Of a stretch of 22,437 bases of DNA, positions 22,185 to 22,437 are shown piece after piece; positions within the stretch are counted from its first letter, which is position 1; every line of letters begins with the position of its first letter. Both the position numbers and the translations under genes were made by a program. The notes under the pieces are model-generated. The model was not told the origin of the DNA. It did no database searches and was given only the letters and a program-made list of their open reading frames with translations. The DNA comes from JAGZHZ01 sp965150505 (GTDB lineage Bacteria > Bacillota > Clostridia > Lachnospirales > Lachnospiraceae). The stretch is from assembly GCA_965150505.1 (NCBI GenBank), contig CBCTVZ010000030.1, positions 1-22,437 on the forward strand. Reading direction: 5' to 3'.

Positions 22185-22400
22185 GTGCAATAGATGAAAC
22201 TATGGAACGTGATAACCAATAACCTCTGTATAACACATATAAAAACACATATCATTATGTATTGAAAAATACTTTTATATGTGCCATTATAATATTGTCA
22301 GGAGAAATTGACATGAAAAGTTATTCATAAATTAAATTCTTTCGTTTGCCATAGGCGGAAACCCACTACCTTCAGGTGGTGAGAGGAGCCTTGTGAATCT
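22185..22400 (+). mobile_element. Possible IS200/IS605-type remnant or MITE with a right-end-like hairpin
   Basis: A hairpin CACTACC-TTCA-GGTGGTG (about 22363-22380) is followed by AGAGGAG, closely resembling the right-end/omega-RNA termini of TnpB elements. Upstream lie an 11-base perfect inverted repeat (22234-22244 and 22273-22283), TATAAT at 22288-22293 and AGGAGA at 22300-22305. A five-codon frame (22313-22330) starts MKSYS and stops. No transposase is present. The pattern fits an internal deletion that left only the ends and the first codons of tnpA. Boundaries are approximate. Confidence 0.4.
22234..22283. repeat. 11-bp inverted repeat near the right end of the window
   Basis: CACATATAAAA (22234-22244) and TTTTATATGTG (22273-22283) are perfect inverted arms around a 28-base loop that itself contains ACATA/TATGT. 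It could be the left-end hairpin of the putative IS605-type remnant. Confidence 0.75.
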
Positions 22401-22437
22401 TTAGCCATTAACCCTGACTCTCAATATACTTTTGTAT

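Overview
The window looks like chromosomal DNA from a low-GC member of the Bacillota, most likely a Clostridia/Lachnospiraceae-type gut anaerobe. Supporting signs are AT-rich intergenic DNA, strong purine-rich Shine-Dalgarno sequences, near-consensus sigma-A promoters, a T-box leader on a branched-chain amino acid operon, and a Bce-type peptide-sensing module. The taxonomic placement is inference. No rRNA, tRNA, CRISPR array, complete insertion sequence or phage gene was found.

Layout. (1) 69-2969: a promoter, then a two-gene unit of an HSL-family alpha/beta hydrolase (TTG start) and a condensation-type acyltransferase with a membrane tail, closed by a terminator. (2) 2970-6999: two exported proteins, a predicted beta-propeller/FIVAR-like protein and a secreted nucleoside hydrolase-like protein. 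They are separated by a long AT-rich gap holding two sites that fit the CcpA cre / LacI-family operator pattern. The nucleoside hydrolase gene is followed by a structured, possibly non-coding RNA segment and a terminator. (3) 7049-8315: a consensus promoter overlapped by an inverted repeat drives a small XRE regulator, a four-TM membrane protein and a DUF2007-like protein. (4) 8333-10272, minus strand: a MarR regulator and a MATE exporter behind a promoter with a flanking inverted repeat. (5) 10338-11926: an AGCS sodium/amino-acid symporter preceded by a 16-codon leader ORF with its own Shine-Dalgarno. (6) 11954-12023: five 14-bp tandem repeats. (7) 12049-16603, minus strand: a complete Bce-type module (ATPase, 10-TM permease, response regulator, histidine kinase). 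(8) 16692-17290: mgsA. (9) 17344-20163: a T-box-controlled ilvB-ilvN operon for acetolactate synthase. (10) 20139-21540, minus strand: a second MATE exporter. (11) 21711-22151: a GNAT acetyltransferase. (12) 22185-22437: hairpin-rich non-coding DNA with a promoter-like box, a Shine-Dalgarno and a five-codon reading frame, ending in a hairpin like an IS200/IS605 right end.

How the genes relate. Most units are self-contained and separated by intrinsic terminators. Recurrent themes are export and defence (two MATE pumps and the Bce module) and amino-acid physiology (AGCS symporter, AHAS). The least explained pieces are the leader ORF before the symporter, the structured RNA after the nucleoside hydrolase, the hairpin over the bceB-like stop codon, and the IS605-like remnant at the right edge.
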